In this document: piece after piece, positions 1 through 8,400 of the stretch
How the letters are laid out: each line of letters opens with the position of its first letter
How positions within the stretch are numbered: the first letter of the stretch is position 1
From: a virus
Reading direction: 5' to 3' (one strand)
Virus record (IMG/VR): IMGVR_UViG_3300001533_001008
Location: 1-40,444 of that record
DNA length: 40,444 bases
Made by a program: the position numbers and the translations under genes
The notes under the pieces: generated by a model
Seen by the model: only the letters and a program-made list of their open reading frames with translations
Told to the model about the DNA's origin: nothing
Databases searched by the model: none

Positions 1-96
1 GCATAAGGAGATGGGTTGCACCCCACTTTTGCGCATGTTCCACAATCCCCTTTCGAGCCTCCTGGCGATACGTACGGACATCCCGGTGAAGCATCA
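1..96. repeat. Left copy of the 96-bp terminal direct repeat (circular-map overlap)
   Basis: Bases 1-96 are identical to 40349-40444. The glycosyltransferase frame is open across the join when one copy is removed. This is what is expected of a circular or circularly permuted genome cut at an arbitrary point by an assembler, rather than a physical end. A true short terminal repeat is possible but less likely, because it would split a gene. Confidence 0.95.
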
Positions 97-220
97 CATC
101 TATCTGTGGATACCTACGACCTATGTGGTACAGGAGACTCCCCAGGGAATCTATGGCAAACTCAGACTTGGGTGACCCAAAAGTAGGTATGCCAATTAAG
201 AGCTTGAATCGTTCTTCCAT
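1..220 (-). CDS. Glycosyltransferase, GT-A type (N-terminal part; gene continues at 40348)
   Basis: This is the start of a 291-residue protein that continues on the minus strand from 40348 down to 39693 once the 96-bp overlap is merged. The ATG at 218-220 opens with a beta-strand and small-residue loop (LLIGIPTFGSP) typical of the nucleotide-sugar binding start of GT-A folds. A helix follows, leading to the part encoded on the right end. Its first 25 bp overlap the end of the zinc-ribbon gene upstream, which suggests translational coupling. See the entry at 39693 for the catalytic motif. It is split only because of where the circle was opened. Confidence 0.85.
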   Translation of the reverse strand, partial: MEERFKLLIGIPTFGSPKSEFAIDSLGSLLYHIGRRYPQIDVMLHRDVRTYRQEARKGIVEHAQKWGATHLLM

Positions 221-504
221 CCCCAACCTTCCTTCCCCCAGACGCGCCAGTTCCGAGTAATACTCCAAAAGAAGATCTTGAGCCAGTCCCAGGTGAACTT
301 TCCGGGGTATGCACCACGGAACCTGTGTCCCTGACATGAGGGACAATGACCGTACCTCTGAATCTCGTACATGGTAATCATCTTGAGACAGCTCTCACAC
401 CGAACTACATCCACCCCCGTATCCGAATCCGTGGGGGGCTTGATAGCACACGGAAAGTCGTGCCTGAAGTCAAAAGCCTTGTTCGGGTCCTCCACCCTTT
501 TCAT
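196..504 (-). CDS. Small zinc-ribbon protein, function unknown
   Basis: 102 residues from the ATG at 502-504, preceded by GGAG in the leader; the frame is open further upstream but that part is not protein-like. The sequence shows two Cys pairs (CESC and CPSC, about 17 residues apart) with basic and aromatic residues around them, a typical zinc ribbon. The C-terminal third is rich in Trp (WDWLKIFFW). It lies directly after a strong hairpin that follows the decoration-protein gene, and overlaps the glycosyltransferase start. A role in nucleic-acid or protein binding is inferred only from the zinc ribbon. Confidence 0.75.
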   Translation of the reverse strand: MKRVEDPNKAFDFRHDFPCAIKPPTDSDTGVDVVRCESCLKMITMYEIQRYGHCPSCQGHRFRGAYPGKFTWDWLKIFFWSITRNWRVWGKEGWGWKNDSSS

Positions 505-521
505 TCTTTCTGTCTCCGGTA

Positions 522-558
522 CGCAGGGGGCTGGGCTTTGAGGCCCAGCCCCCCTGCG
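522..558. repeat. Hairpin between decoration protein and zinc-ribbon gene (TTTGAG/CTCAAA loop)
   Basis: Arms 522-536 and 543-558 pair over 15 bp with one extra C, around a 6-base loop (CTCAAA on the transcribed minus strand). It starts a few bases after the decoration-gene stop. No T-tract follows on either strand, so it looks more like an mRNA 3'-stabilising or processing hairpin than an intrinsic terminator. It belongs to the set of CTCAA-loop hairpins described under findings. Confidence 0.8.
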
Positions 559-559
559 G

Positions 560-1177
560 TTAAAGGGCCTTGATGAACGCCTTGACAGAACCCGAACTGG
601 TGGTAGCAATGGTTGCACCATTGTTCAGGTTGCCAAGAGGAACCACATGTGGAAGACCCAGGAGCGGTGACAACGGGATCGTTATAGACGTAGCTGTACC
701 CAGGTTAGTCACATGGTACGTGGCCCCTGGAAGATTCGCTACAGCCATGTATCCCGCATCCGTTGCCGCACCCGTAGCGTTACCCAACGCATTCACAGGA
801 ATGAGCCGAGCATTCGTGAAGGATGCGGCAGTACGGTTAGTAACCGTGAAAAAGTTGGTGTTGAAGACAAGCGAATTAGTCGCATTGCCCGTAACAACAA
901 CTCCCGGATGATACCCGTACACCTGTACCACCCCGTAATTACCCGCAGGAATCTCGGACCCTGCAACGATTCCGGCAAACAGAAGCGGGTTAGGCTGCTG
1001 AGTTGCAGCCGTAACCGCAAACGTTACGCCGTATCCGTTACCAGTCCCGGTACCTGCTTCAGTAATCGGGAAGTTCCAATGCACCGCATGTCCTACAGGC
1101 ATCGTACCCGTGAACTCGTTCTTCACCGCAATGAAGACTTGCTCAGGAGACGCCCTGTTGATCTGCTTCATCCACAT
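560..1177 (-). CDS. Head decoration/stabilisation protein (paralogue of 37598-38191)
   Basis: 205 residues, ATG at 1175-1177 with an excellent AGGAGGT site 5 bases upstream, 15 bp after the major capsid gene. The start (KQINRASPEQVFIAVKNEF) and end (KAFIKAL) match the protein at 37598-38191 (INRLVPEQVYISVVN and CKVFIRAL). Both share an internal FAG(I/V)V...G.(V/L)VQV(Y/W)G segment. The Gly/Ala/Thr-rich, beta-strand character, position after the capsid gene and strong ribosome site suggest an abundant capsid-surface protein. The function is inferred from position and composition; a short head fibre is an alternative. Confidence 0.75.
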   Translation of the reverse strand: MWMKQINRASPEQVFIAVKNEFTGTMPVGHAVHWNFPITEAGTGTGNGYGVTFAVTAATQQPNPLLFAGIVAGSEIPAGNYGVVQVYGYHPGVVVTGNATNSLVFNTNFFTVTNRTAASFTNARLIPVNALGNATGAATDAGYMAVANLPGATYHVTNLGTATSITIPLSPLLGLPHVVPLGNLNNGATIATTSSGSVKAFIKAL

Positions 1178-1192
1178 AGAGCACCTCCTCTC

Positions 1193-2473
1193 TTAGGTTA
1201 CGTACCCACCAGAACCGACGTTAGCGAAGGAAATCACACCCTGCTTGGAACGGTTAGAGATACAGAGGTTCCCCATCCAGAGAATCTGGGCAGTGGAAGC
1301 ATCCTGGTTCTCAGGCCGTACAAAAGGAGTAGTGATGAAATCCGTCTTAGCGTCAACGACAAGTTCGAGGTACTTAGAGTTCAAGAAGTACATAGGTGCT
1401 GTAAGATCCGTGGTACTTGGAGTAGCATGAACCCCAGTAGTGATGCCATGATCCAGCATCATCTTGCACTGCTTGAACTGCAAGTTCATAAACCCGGCAT
1501 CTCCGAGTTTCGTATCCGTGAACCGCTCAAGGGGCATGAGGCAGGCCTCGTACGCCTCAAACAGGTGCCTACCGCAAAGGATCAGATCGGGACGATCATT
1601 ACCATCGGTAAGCAGGTTGTTCATGGTACGCATGGCAGACACGAGATTCTGGTAGGAATTGCCGTCATAGTCTCCGGCAGCAACCAGAACACCGCTGGGC
1701 TGACGGGGACCAGGCACACCACCAACTGCACCACGCTGGATCCGCTCAAAGCCTGGAATAGTCATGTTCATCCACCAGGGATTCACATACTGACTCCAAG
1801 CCCAGCTATCCCAGTCGTAGGTGTTCGCACCAGCAGCACTGGTGTTTGTGGTAACAGAGATCTTACCAACCTCATGGGTTACCGCATCGGTGGAGTCCGG
1901 ATTTCCACACTGCCCATATGCAGAACGAACCAAGTGGTCCAGAGAGTTGATCGACTTCGAGGTACCATCAGTAGAGTCCACAGCAGAACCACCATGGGAG
2001 TCCACAGAACAGGAGTCACCAGAACAGAAGGTCACACCCCTATTGCCATGAATTCCATGGAGAGTATCGTTGAGGAACCACTGAATAGACTTCTCAGCCT
2101 GCATCACCTTGGCACGGAAGAGATCAATGAGCTGGTGCTCACCGGAATTGAGGCGGCGGTCCTTCCTGGACATGGAAATGGAAACAGCAAGCTGCTTCCA
2201 GTCAAACTTCGCAGTGGTAATACCCTTCTGCGGAGTAATATCCAGAAGGTCATAGTCCGAGTACTCAGTGATAGTTGTGTTCTCACCATAGAGCACAGGA
2301 ACTACAATGTATAAACCGCCGTTCTGTGTCCTCTTCCTACCACCCTGTTGCAGCCAGTAATACAGAGGAAGAGAACCGAAGATGTTATCCTCCAGTTTCT
2401 TCTTATAATGACGCAGGGTCGTAGACAAGACATCATCCATTACGTCAGTAATGGAAACATCAGATACAGCCAT
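1193..2473 (-). CDS. Major capsid protein
   Basis: 426 residues, ATG preceded by GAGGTG. It directly follows the scaffold and precedes the decoration protein, the canonical place for the major capsid. An N-terminal helical stretch is followed by a long beta-rich body with capsid-like features: an early IVVPV strand with a YSDYDLLDITPQ loop, a mid SAMRTMNNLLTDG helix, then PDLILCGRHLFEAYEACL, and a C-terminal segment on membrane-free strands (MYFLNSKYLELVVDAKTDF). The order of genes makes this call secure. The HK97-like fold is established for tailed-phage capsids and assumed here. Confidence 0.9.
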   Translation of the reverse strand: MAVSDVSITDVMDDVLSTTLRHYKKKLEDNIFGSLPLYYWLQQGGRKRTQNGGLYIVVPVLYGENTTITEYSDYDLLDITPQKGITTAKFDWKQLAVSISMSRKDRRLNSGEHQLIDLFRAKVMQAEKSIQWFLNDTLHGIHGNRGVTFCSGDSCSVDSHGGSAVDSTDGTSKSINSLDHLVRSAYGQCGNPDSTDAVTHEVGKISVTTNTSAAGANTYDWDSWAWSQYVNPWWMNMTIPGFERIQRGAVGGVPGPRQPSGVLVAAGDYDGNSYQNLVSAMRTMNNLLTDGNDRPDLILCGRHLFEAYEACLMPLERFTDTKLGDAGFMNLQFKQCKMMLDHGITTGVHATPSTTDLTAPMYFLNSKYLELVVDAKTDFITTPFVRPENQDASTAQILWMGNLCISNRSKQGVISFANVGSGGYVT

Positions 2474-2485
2474 CTTTCACCTCAG

Positions 2486-3310
2486 TTAGGAGTACTTAAG
2501 TCCTTTTTCTCTGAAAGCCAAACGAAGCGCATCATCTATGTTGCTGACTTTGGTACTAGAATTCTTGGAGTTGGCAGGAAGAAACTTGCCTGCACCACGC
2601 TCCACGGATCTACTACTTTTGGCAGCAGTACGCTTCTTGGTCTCAGCAACATCGTACACGGCCCAGCGATAGGCGCCTTCCAGATCCAGTAACTTATTCG
2701 TGCTCCAAGCTTTCTCCATCCCTGAACGGTATTTTTCCCAGTCAGGGTGTTTGCGCTTAAATTCTTCCAGAGCCTTTTCGGCCTGTGCGCGCATCCTATG
2801 TTCGGAAAGCTCTCGCTGAATAGGCTCAACAGCCTTCTTCACCTTTCTGTCCAGCAGCTCTGACTCCGCCTCTTCTCCATCCAGGTCATCAGGGATCTCT
2901 CCATCGTTCAGCCTTTCCAAGTACCGAACAACCCGAGGATTTTCGAGCAGGCCATCAAGAATCCTGGCCTTGTAACCTGCCTCTTCGATGTTCCCCGCGT
3001 TTCCAAGAAGCTGCTCCAGCTTTCTTTCCTTCTCAGCCAGAGCTTGAGTCTTCCTGGTCAGGGCACCCTGCATCTCCCGGAATGTAGGCCGTAACTCCGC
3101 AGGAACCTTGGTTGCGTCATAGAAGGTTTCCTCTTCAGGACCGCCCTCCGCATCCTCGGACTCCTCCGTGCCTTCATCTTCCTCAGACTCTATGCCCAAG
3201 GCAGACAAAAGGTCTTCCATCTCCTCCGAACTGTCTTCCCCACCAGACTCCTCAAAACCCTGTTCAGGAGTTTCGTCGTCTATCCGGCTGGAATCCTGTT
3301 CACCCGACAT
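2486..3310 (-). CDS. Capsid scaffold protein
   Basis: 274 residues. The first ~70 are extremely acidic (runs of Glu, Asp and Ser). A heptad-like coiled-coil stretch (ALTRKTQALAEKERKLEQL, about 85-105) comes next, followed by charged helices and a basic C-terminal domain ending in a short helix (DDALRLAFREKGL). Acidic N-terminus, helical middle, basic capsid-binding C-terminus and a location immediately upstream of the capsid gene are typical of T7-like and P22-like scaffolds. RBS GGGAGG lies within the end of the preceding gene. No protease motif is visible. Confidence 0.85.
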   Translation of the reverse strand: MSGEQDSSRIDDETPEQGFEESGGEDSSEEMEDLLSALGIESEEDEGTEESEDAEGGPEEETFYDATKVPAELRPTFREMQGALTRKTQALAEKERKLEQLLGNAGNIEEAGYKARILDGLLENPRVVRYLERLNDGEIPDDLDGEEAESELLDRKVKKAVEPIQRELSEHRMRAQAEKALEEFKRKHPDWEKYRSGMEKAWSTNKLLDLEGAYRWAVYDVAETKKRTAAKSSRSVERGAGKFLPANSKNSSTKVSNIDDALRLAFREKGLKYS

Positions 3311-3311
3311 C

Positions 3312-3533
3312 CTAAACCTCCCGCTTGGTCAATTGGTTTACCTCCTTGAGCCCACGAGACTCAAGAAGCCGACGTTTGTGCGCCCTACTATCAACAAAGG
3401 TCTCCAGATTACCCGAGTAGTACCCTCCTTCCGGGCAAAAACAGTCAAATACCTGTACGTTGGGTACCCTGTCAGATACCTTTACTAAACTCTTCAACAC
3501 CGGATCGTACCTGTATCTACCAGTTTTGTTCAT
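3312..3533 (-). CDS. Small conserved-type protein of the head module, function unknown
   Basis: 73 residues beginning MNKTGRYRYDP. The start ATG overlaps the stop of the exported-protein gene as ATGA, so the two are probably translationally coupled. It contains CFCPEGGYYSGN followed by a basic tail (SRAHKRRLLESRGLKEV). Short proteins of this general pattern (a basic DSRAxKR segment near the end) occur between portal and scaffold genes in many short-tailed phages, but I know no function. Upstream in-frame codons to 3779 are an open shadow of the neighbouring gene. Confidence 0.7.
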   Translation of the reverse strand: MNKTGRYRYDPVLKSLVKVSDRVPNVQVFDCFCPEGGYYSGNLETFVDSRAHKRRLLESRGLKEVNQLTKREV

Positions 3534-3979
3534 GGTCTTACTCGCAACTCTCTTGGAGGAGTATCCCCCTCGTAAAAGGGTCTGAGGTAAATCAAAGAGT
3601 ACACCACACCAGCGTAATCCTGGTTTGAAGCAAACAGTATGTACAAACTGTCTGCATGAAAGGCAAACTGCGTAGTCAGCAAGGATGTGTGGTACCCCTG
3701 AAGATTCGTGTGCATTGGAAATCTGGACAAAGCTCCTGCGTAACTTCGAGCAGGTAGCATGGAACCAAACACAGACCAAGTAGAGTCAGCACCTGCTACA
3801 TACCGAGCAACGTAGCTTTGACCTGTAGTAGCACACGTGAGAACATCAAAGATCGCAACCGTATCAGCTTTAACCGGGACAAGATTTCCCGGCCAAGGCC
3901 AACGAAACACCGCCTGAGCACTACTTTGGGTTACCAGAGTAACCAGGAGAAACCCTAGTACAAAAAGTATCCTGCGCAT
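3530..3979 (-). CDS. Exported protein with signal peptide, function unknown
   Basis: 149 residues. The N-terminus MRRILFVLGFLLVTLVTQ is a classic Sec signal (basic n-region, about 13 hydrophobic residues) followed by SSAQA, a good signal-peptidase I site near residues 21-23. The mature part is beta-rich with no second membrane segment and only one Cys. It starts 2 bp after the portal stop with GGGAG 7 bases upstream, and its stop overlaps the next gene. An exported product inside the head-morphogenesis operon is unexpected. It may act on the host envelope (for example superinfection exclusion), but that is inference. Confidence 0.8.
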   Translation of the reverse strand: MRRILFVLGFLLVTLVTQSSAQAVFRWPWPGNLVPVKADTVAIFDVLTCATTGQSYVARYVAGADSTWSVFGSMLPARSYAGALSRFPMHTNLQGYHTSLLTTQFAFHADSLYILFASNQDYAGVVYSLIYLRPFYEGDTPPRELRVRP

Positions 3980-3981
3980 CC

Positions 3982-5811
3982 CTAATCTCCCATGGTTGGG
4001 TTGGGGGCCAAATTCCCGTGTTGCACCCTGGAAAGCTGGCTACCCAATGAGGGTGTACCATTGTTTAGCGGATTCATACCACCACCACCACCACCCGACA
4101 TAGCCGCCATTGTATCCGGATCCATTGGAGGTACTGAACGCTCCGCAAAGAGTGCCTTGTAGTCCGGGATGCCCATAGCTTCCGCTATGCGCATGGTCAA
4201 AGCACGAAGATCCACCATGTTTACAGGAACTCCCGTGTTAGGATCTGTTTCCTGCACCCCAGAAACTATGTTCAGGAAGTCCAGATACTGCTTCACCTGA
4301 ACTTCCCTAGACTTGAAGCCGGAAGAGCCCACGTGAATAGTAACATCCACCTCGGCATTTAGAATCTCCCTGGATTGGGTTTGCCACATATCCAGAACTT
4401 CCGGATCAGCCGTGAATACAGCAACATCTTCCGCATCCAGGAATTCCCGATTCAGGATGTTCAACTTACGCAGGATATTCTGCGTAAACATGGAAACACG
4501 GTACAGGCGATCATTGTCTCGAATTCGTGCCTGTTGCTCCAGAATAGACGCTTCTGTGGCAGTTCTGGCACGTTGCTCAGATTCACCCCGGCGTTGCTCG
4601 GTTACACCGGAAATGAAGCTCACGGAATCCTTCAGAATGCTACGAAGATTGTATATGTCCGTGGAAATGGGTGCATCACGAAGGGGAAGTATATCCTTCC
4701 CCGGGTCACCCGCTATTTCAAATATTGCACCATCCCTGGCAGTAGTCAAATCATCGTATCTGCCCTCATCCAGGACACCCTTCTTTACAGCATACTTCCT
4801 CTGGAACCTTTTGATGTGGTTGTAGTGCATGCTGTCAATGAAATTCATTGCCCTGGCAAGACTATACCAAGTCATCGCATCAGGAACACCATAGGGACTA
4901 CTGGGATCGGGATTGAAGTCAAGAAGCTCAAAGGGGAAATCATCCAAATCGTAAGGCCAGGGTTTCTTTACCAGAAACCTTGGAGAACCCTCCAGGTACG
5001 TGTGGGAGTCAATGACCAGGTACTCCTGGTTCTCTTTGTCCCAAATTTCATATAGAAGAACAAGCTCATCATCCGGATTGATAAACCTGTCACTTCCACT
5101 GTAGTCGTAGGAGAGTCCTTCACCTGAAAGAAGTGTATGCAGGCTGTGCGTAGCCTGGATACCAGAAGTCAATTCCCTGGAATACCTGGAATCTTTCTTC
5201 AAGTCTTCTACAACTTTCGGAATCGTGTGAATGACGTAGCGAGAATCCGAAAGGGAAGTAGCCAGGGGATCAAGAAGAAGAAATCGGGGATCCACACGAA
5301 GAACGAAGGGAAGCGTGTTTAACACATCTTGGGAAACTTCACCCGTTTCTTCCCGGTAGAGAGAAAGCAAATCTTCCGCATCTACCTCGAATGGATCTCT
5401 TACCTTGTGCCTCAGATTATCCAACTTAGGTGCGTAACCCAGCTTGATAACACCCAAGCCACAGAACAGACAATCCATAACAGTATTTCTGATTTCCCTC
5501 TCCATGCCAATTTCTTCAATTTCGTACTGAAGAAGAGCTTCATGGATCTTGGCATACTCAGAAGGAGTGCGTCCTCGAGGAACTACAGTTATCTCAGGAT
5601 TCTTGAAGTAGACGGAGGGAAGAATGATTCTGGAAAGCCCGAACAAGTGGTTGGTAAAAACGTTGTCACCCTCAGGAACCTCATGCTCAGGTAAGTCCAT
5701 TCGGTAGTAGCTAAGGTACTTGTCCCAGAGTGCTACCCGGTCTTTGAGCATCTCCTCGCCATCAGAAATCCTGGAAGACCACCTGCCGAACATTTCATCT
5801 GTTTTTGGCAC
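3982..5811 (-). CDS. Portal protein (head-tail connector)
   Basis: 609 residues from a GTG start at 5809-5811 that overlaps the terminase stop by one base (TAGTG), with GGGAG upstream. It forms the dodecameric ring through which DNA enters and leaves the head. Family-like segments include SPYGVPDAMTWYSLARAMN and a following basic helix (around residues 300-330), VSFISGVTEQRRGESEQRA and a long stem helix (about 400-450). The C-terminus has a run of six Gly (MSGGGGGGM) and a low-complexity tail. The position between large terminase and scaffold supports the call. Confidence 0.9.
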   Translation of the reverse strand: MPKTDEMFGRWSSRISDGEEMLKDRVALWDKYLSYYRMDLPEHEVPEGDNVFTNHLFGLSRIILPSVYFKNPEITVVPRGRTPSEYAKIHEALLQYEIEEIGMEREIRNTVMDCLFCGLGVIKLGYAPKLDNLRHKVRDPFEVDAEDLLSLYREETGEVSQDVLNTLPFVLRVDPRFLLLDPLATSLSDSRYVIHTIPKVVEDLKKDSRYSRELTSGIQATHSLHTLLSGEGLSYDYSGSDRFINPDDELVLLYEIWDKENQEYLVIDSHTYLEGSPRFLVKKPWPYDLDDFPFELLDFNPDPSSPYGVPDAMTWYSLARAMNFIDSMHYNHIKRFQRKYAVKKGVLDEGRYDDLTTARDGAIFEIAGDPGKDILPLRDAPISTDIYNLRSILKDSVSFISGVTEQRRGESEQRARTATEASILEQQARIRDNDRLYRVSMFTQNILRKLNILNREFLDAEDVAVFTADPEVLDMWQTQSREILNAEVDVTIHVGSSGFKSREVQVKQYLDFLNIVSGVQETDPNTGVPVNMVDLRALTMRIAEAMGIPDYKALFAERSVPPMDPDTMAAMSGGGGGGMNPLNNGTPSLGSQLSRVQHGNLAPNPTMGD

Positions 5812-7505
5812 TACCGGATGCTCCCAAGCTTGGAACGTCTAGTACCCTGCAACCGCTCCATACGCATTTTCAGTTCCTTGAAGGATCCCGGAGGGGGGGT
5901 TGCCTTGGGAGGCCCCCCCGCCGGGAAGATGAGCTGCGGTGCATAGGCAAGCGCGTCAACGCAGTCCTTAGTTGCACCCTTTGGAAAACGCAGCATCTCA
6001 TCCAAGAGTACATCCTGTCCCTCAACGGCCCCATGGTAGAGAACTTCCGTATTTGAGTGCAAGGATAAATCTTCGGAAACTCGAATAAAAAGTTTTCCAG
6101 ACATCACAAAAGGTTGGAAACCCCTGATACGCAATTCTTTAGACCTTCTGGTGTCCGTTGAAAGGGGTTCTACATGAAACCAAGCCTTCTGTTCCCTTGC
6201 ACGCTGGTTAAATCCATATACCAGAGACTTTTGGAACGCTACAGACTCCACTCCAAACCGAAGTGGTTGGTACTTGTACTGCACCCGAAACATCTCCTCG
6301 ATAATGGGGGCATCACCAACCAGATGGGCACGGGTAACCTCCCAAACGTAGATGTTCCACTCGCTGTCTACCCCCACAGTAACCAAGGCGGTGTAGTCAG
6401 AGTCAGAGTGTTCTCCCATGGAAGGATCCAGAACAGAAAAGAAGTTTATCATTTCTGGCATAGAGTAAACCTTGTTGTCCATTCTGCGACCATGGGAGTT
6501 CCACCAGTTGATTTTCGAAAGTGGAAAAATTGCCATACCCTCTGGAAGAGGATCATTGAGGTATTGGCATGAGAAGTCATACAGGGACATACCTCCGGAT
6601 TCCTGGATATCCCGAAGATACTCATTGGAGAACCTGGAGGGAAAGAAGATTTGCCCACCCAGATGGAATATGTCTCCAAGGAGTTTAACCTCAGAAGCAC
6701 ACTTCCTTATGTACATCTCAAGCTTGGTGTTTCCTCCATTGGCAGATCGGTACTTCTGTTCTTCTACTTTCATTCTACCGTATATGTCATCAAAGTGCCA
6801 TCTGGTACCTATTACCAATCTTGGACCCCGTATACCCCCTAGATCAGCTCTTGGGTCCAAGATAGGAATAAGCAGATCCAGGTAGTTCTCTATGTTATCT
6901 ATGGCCTCTTTGGTAGAGATGTTCTCGTCTGTTTGGAGGTCATCTAAAATGGCCATATCATAATGCTGGGAAACTTCTGAGGTTTCTACTGAAGATGCAG
7001 TGATACTGTGCTCAGATAAGTACCTGGTTCTTCCTGCTACATCAATTGCAGTACTGTGCCAGGTAGAGTCTCTACTCTTCTTATTCTTATCCCAGTTTCC
7101 AAACAGTTTTCTAAAGGAAGAGTTTCTTTCCATGTGCTTGGATATCAGACCAAGCCAACCTTTACTGTTGGCTAGCTTGTGGGAGGATATAAGAATTCTG
7201 AGGTTTCTATCGTGTATGAGTAGCCAGATAGGGAATCCTACACTGGCAATGGAAGACTTGAAAGTTCCCCTGGGAAGGAGAACAAGGGAATCCTTCTGGA
7301 TAGATTTAGTCTGTAAGAAAAAACAAAACTCCCAGTGCGGCTGGATAGAAATATCCTTCATGTCCAGTACATACTTGCAAAAGTAGTACAGGGACTTCTT
7401 ACAGAGTCTCCTCTGTTTCTCCCTCAGAAGTCTCGCTAACCTCAGCTTCTTCGCCTTCGAGGTAATAGGGAGTGTCGTGGGTATGTTCGGTATGTTCAGG
7501 TACAT
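5811..7505 (-). CDS. terL: Terminase large subunit (packaging ATPase/nuclease)
   Basis: 564 residues from the ATG at 7503-7505, which has GGAAGGA 4-5 bases upstream; it overlaps the small-subunit gene by 107 bp. The ATPase domain has a deviant Walker A (LPRGTFKSS, about 78-85) and Walker B (MAILDDLQ, Asp about 188-189). The C-terminal RNase H-like nuclease shows its first Asp in FFSVLDPSMG (about 360), followed by DYTALVTVGVD, and a late KDCVDALAYAP segment. A frame extending to an ATG at 7559 exists but lacks a ribosome site. Confidence 0.92.
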   Translation of the reverse strand: MYLNIPNIPTTLPITSKAKKLRLARLLREKQRRLCKKSLYYFCKYVLDMKDISIQPHWEFCFFLQTKSIQKDSLVLLPRGTFKSSIASVGFPIWLLIHDRNLRILISSHKLANSKGWLGLISKHMERNSSFRKLFGNWDKNKKSRDSTWHSTAIDVAGRTRYLSEHSITASSVETSEVSQHYDMAILDDLQTDENISTKEAIDNIENYLDLLIPILDPRADLGGIRGPRLVIGTRWHFDDIYGRMKVEEQKYRSANGGNTKLEMYIRKCASEVKLLGDIFHLGGQIFFPSRFSNEYLRDIQESGGMSLYDFSCQYLNDPLPEGMAIFPLSKINWWNSHGRRMDNKVYSMPEMINFFSVLDPSMGEHSDSDYTALVTVGVDSEWNIYVWEVTRAHLVGDAPIIEEMFRVQYKYQPLRFGVESVAFQKSLVYGFNQRAREQKAWFHVEPLSTDTRRSKELRIRGFQPFVMSGKLFIRVSEDLSLHSNTEVLYHGAVEGQDVLLDEMLRFPKGATKDCVDALAYAPQLIFPAGGPPKATPPPGSFKELKMRMERLQGTRRSKLGSIR

Positions 7506-8010
7506 GTATTCCTTCCGGGTATACAGGATTGATTTCCCCGTAATCAATAACCATGTCATCTGGAGCAGTTGCTAGAAGTAATCTATGGATTTCTTTATCC
7601 AGTGCATCATCTGATAGATCATATAAATCCTGATCCACAGATTCACCTGGAAGAGATGATTGGCGTACTCCAGTGTCACCTTCTCCAATTACTCCAAGAC
7701 TCCTTAAGGCTAATCTTGCAGCTACCATGTCGTTTCTTTGTACTGCTTGGAATACTTTTTTCAGTACAAAGATTTTCATGTTCTCCATGGATTGATGGAA
7801 CCTGATTGAAACAGGTTCCATGAATTGTGGATTCACCTGGAGGGAGCGTATGGTGGTTATTGGTAAACCTGTATCCAAAGAGAGTTCATCTTCATTCCTG
7901 ATATCAAGAGGATTTGCTAGAGCTTCTGCTAGAAGTTCTAATCTTTTATCTCTACCTACAGGAACTACAGTGTTTGTTTTACTCTTCCTGACTACGTTCT
8001 TCCTTGGCAT
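7399..8010 (-). CDS. Terminase small subunit (DNA recognition), putative
   Basis: 203 residues, ATG at 8008-8010 with AAAGGG upstream. It is the first gene of the leftward unit and directly precedes and overlaps the large subunit. The basic N-terminus, a helix-turn-helix-like stretch around residues 35-60 (DELSLDTGLPITTIRSLQ), a helical middle (ARLALRSLGVIG) and a very acidic C-terminal tail match the organisation of phage small terminases, whose tail contacts the large subunit. The call rests on position and architecture rather than on a strong motif. A 10-bp perfect inverted repeat lies inside it at 7795-7821. Confidence 0.75.
   Translation of the reverse strand: MPRKNVVRKSKTNTVVPVGRDKRLELLAEALANPLDIRNEDELSLDTGLPITTIRSLQVNPQFMEPVSIRFHQSMENMKIFVLKKVFQAVQRNDMVAARLALRSLGVIGEGDTGVRQSSLPGESVDQDLYDLSDDALDKEIHRLLLATAPDDMVIDYGEINPVYPEGIHVPEHTEHTHDTPYYLEGEEAEVSETSEGETEETL
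7795..7821. repeat. Intragenic 10-bp inverted repeat in small terminase gene
   Basis: ATGGAACCTG (7795-7804) and its reverse complement (7812-7821) flank a 7-base loop. It could fold in the leftward mRNA or mark a protein-binding site within the packaging gene. It is a candidate recognition site because phage pac sites often lie in the small-terminase gene, but that is inference. Confidence 0.5.
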
Positions 8011-8024
8011 TACTTACCCTTTCA

Positions 8025-8076
8025 TGTAGAGTTCCTCTACAGGAAGCCCCAGAGCCTTTAGGGCTCTGGGGCTTCC
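8025..8076 (-). promoter_or_regulatory. Leader of the leftward operon: two stacked hairpins
   Basis: On the minus strand a 15-bp perfect stem (arms 8042-8056 and 8062-8076, 5-base loop) is followed at once by a 7-bp stem with a 3-base GAA loop (8025-8041), then the ribosome site and start of the small terminase gene. Neither is followed by a T-tract. They sit in the 5' leader of the first late gene and may protect or process the mRNA or tune translation. An AT-rich stretch (8085-8110) lies just upstream, but no convincing -35/-10 pair could be found there. Confidence 0.6.
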
Positions 8077-8204
8077 ATGTAGATACTATATACTATATAA
8101 TAGTAATATAGGGGGGTGCAGGGGGGATTGCAGGGTGCCTCAGCCGGGGTAAGTCCCTGAAATATCTCGGGGTAGCAAAAAATTTGGTACTGCGAAAAAT
8201 CTGG

Positions 8205-8224
8205 TTGACAAGGTGCCGTATGGG
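8205..8224 (+). promoter_or_regulatory. TTGACA element resembling the early promoter, no -10
   Basis: TTGACAAGGTGCC then GTATGG resembles the early promoter at 8624 (TTGACAAGCGGTACC then GTATGG), but the bases where TATACT stands in the early promoter read GACCCA here. It could be a degenerate duplicate or an operator for a protein that also covers the early promoter. Activity as a promoter is doubtful. Confidence 0.3.
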
Positions 8225-8277
8225 ACCCATTTGGGTGATAAAAAAAGTATACACATGCGAATGAGGTGGGAGGCTCC

Positions 8278-8400
8278 ATGAGTAAAGAAACAGAAAAAGG
8301 AGGTTCTCGTCGGGGGGTGTCGGCCTCCCCCCAAAGCGTCTCCGTGGAGCGAAGCGGAACGGGAGGGAAGCGGCTGAGCGAAGCGAAGACCTTTGTATAA
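8278..8400 (+). CDS. Possible 40-codon ORF in the control region
   Basis: ATG at 8278 preceded by GGGAGG (4-base gap) opens a frame of 40 codons, Ser/Gly/Lys/Arg-rich (MSKETEKGGSRRG...), ending at a TAA that lies inside the first copy of the ACCTTTGTATAAGC repeat. Two of the GCGAAGC motifs lie within it. The ribosome site is good, but the codons overlap non-coding structure and no promoter is evident. It may be fortuitous or a leader peptide. Confidence 0.25.
   Translation: MSKETEKGGSRRGVSASPQSVSVERSGTGGKRLSEAKTFV

Noticed and set aside
713-2314. A 533-codon open frame on the + strand opposite the decoration and capsid genes
   Set aside because: It runs antisense across two well-supported genes and their gap, has no ribosome site, and its composition (Arg/His/Ser/Thr-rich) is that of a shadow frame.
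7506-7559. Longer N-terminus for the large terminase
   Set aside because: The ATG at 7559 has no ribosome site, while the ATG at 7505 has GGAAGGA at the right distance.
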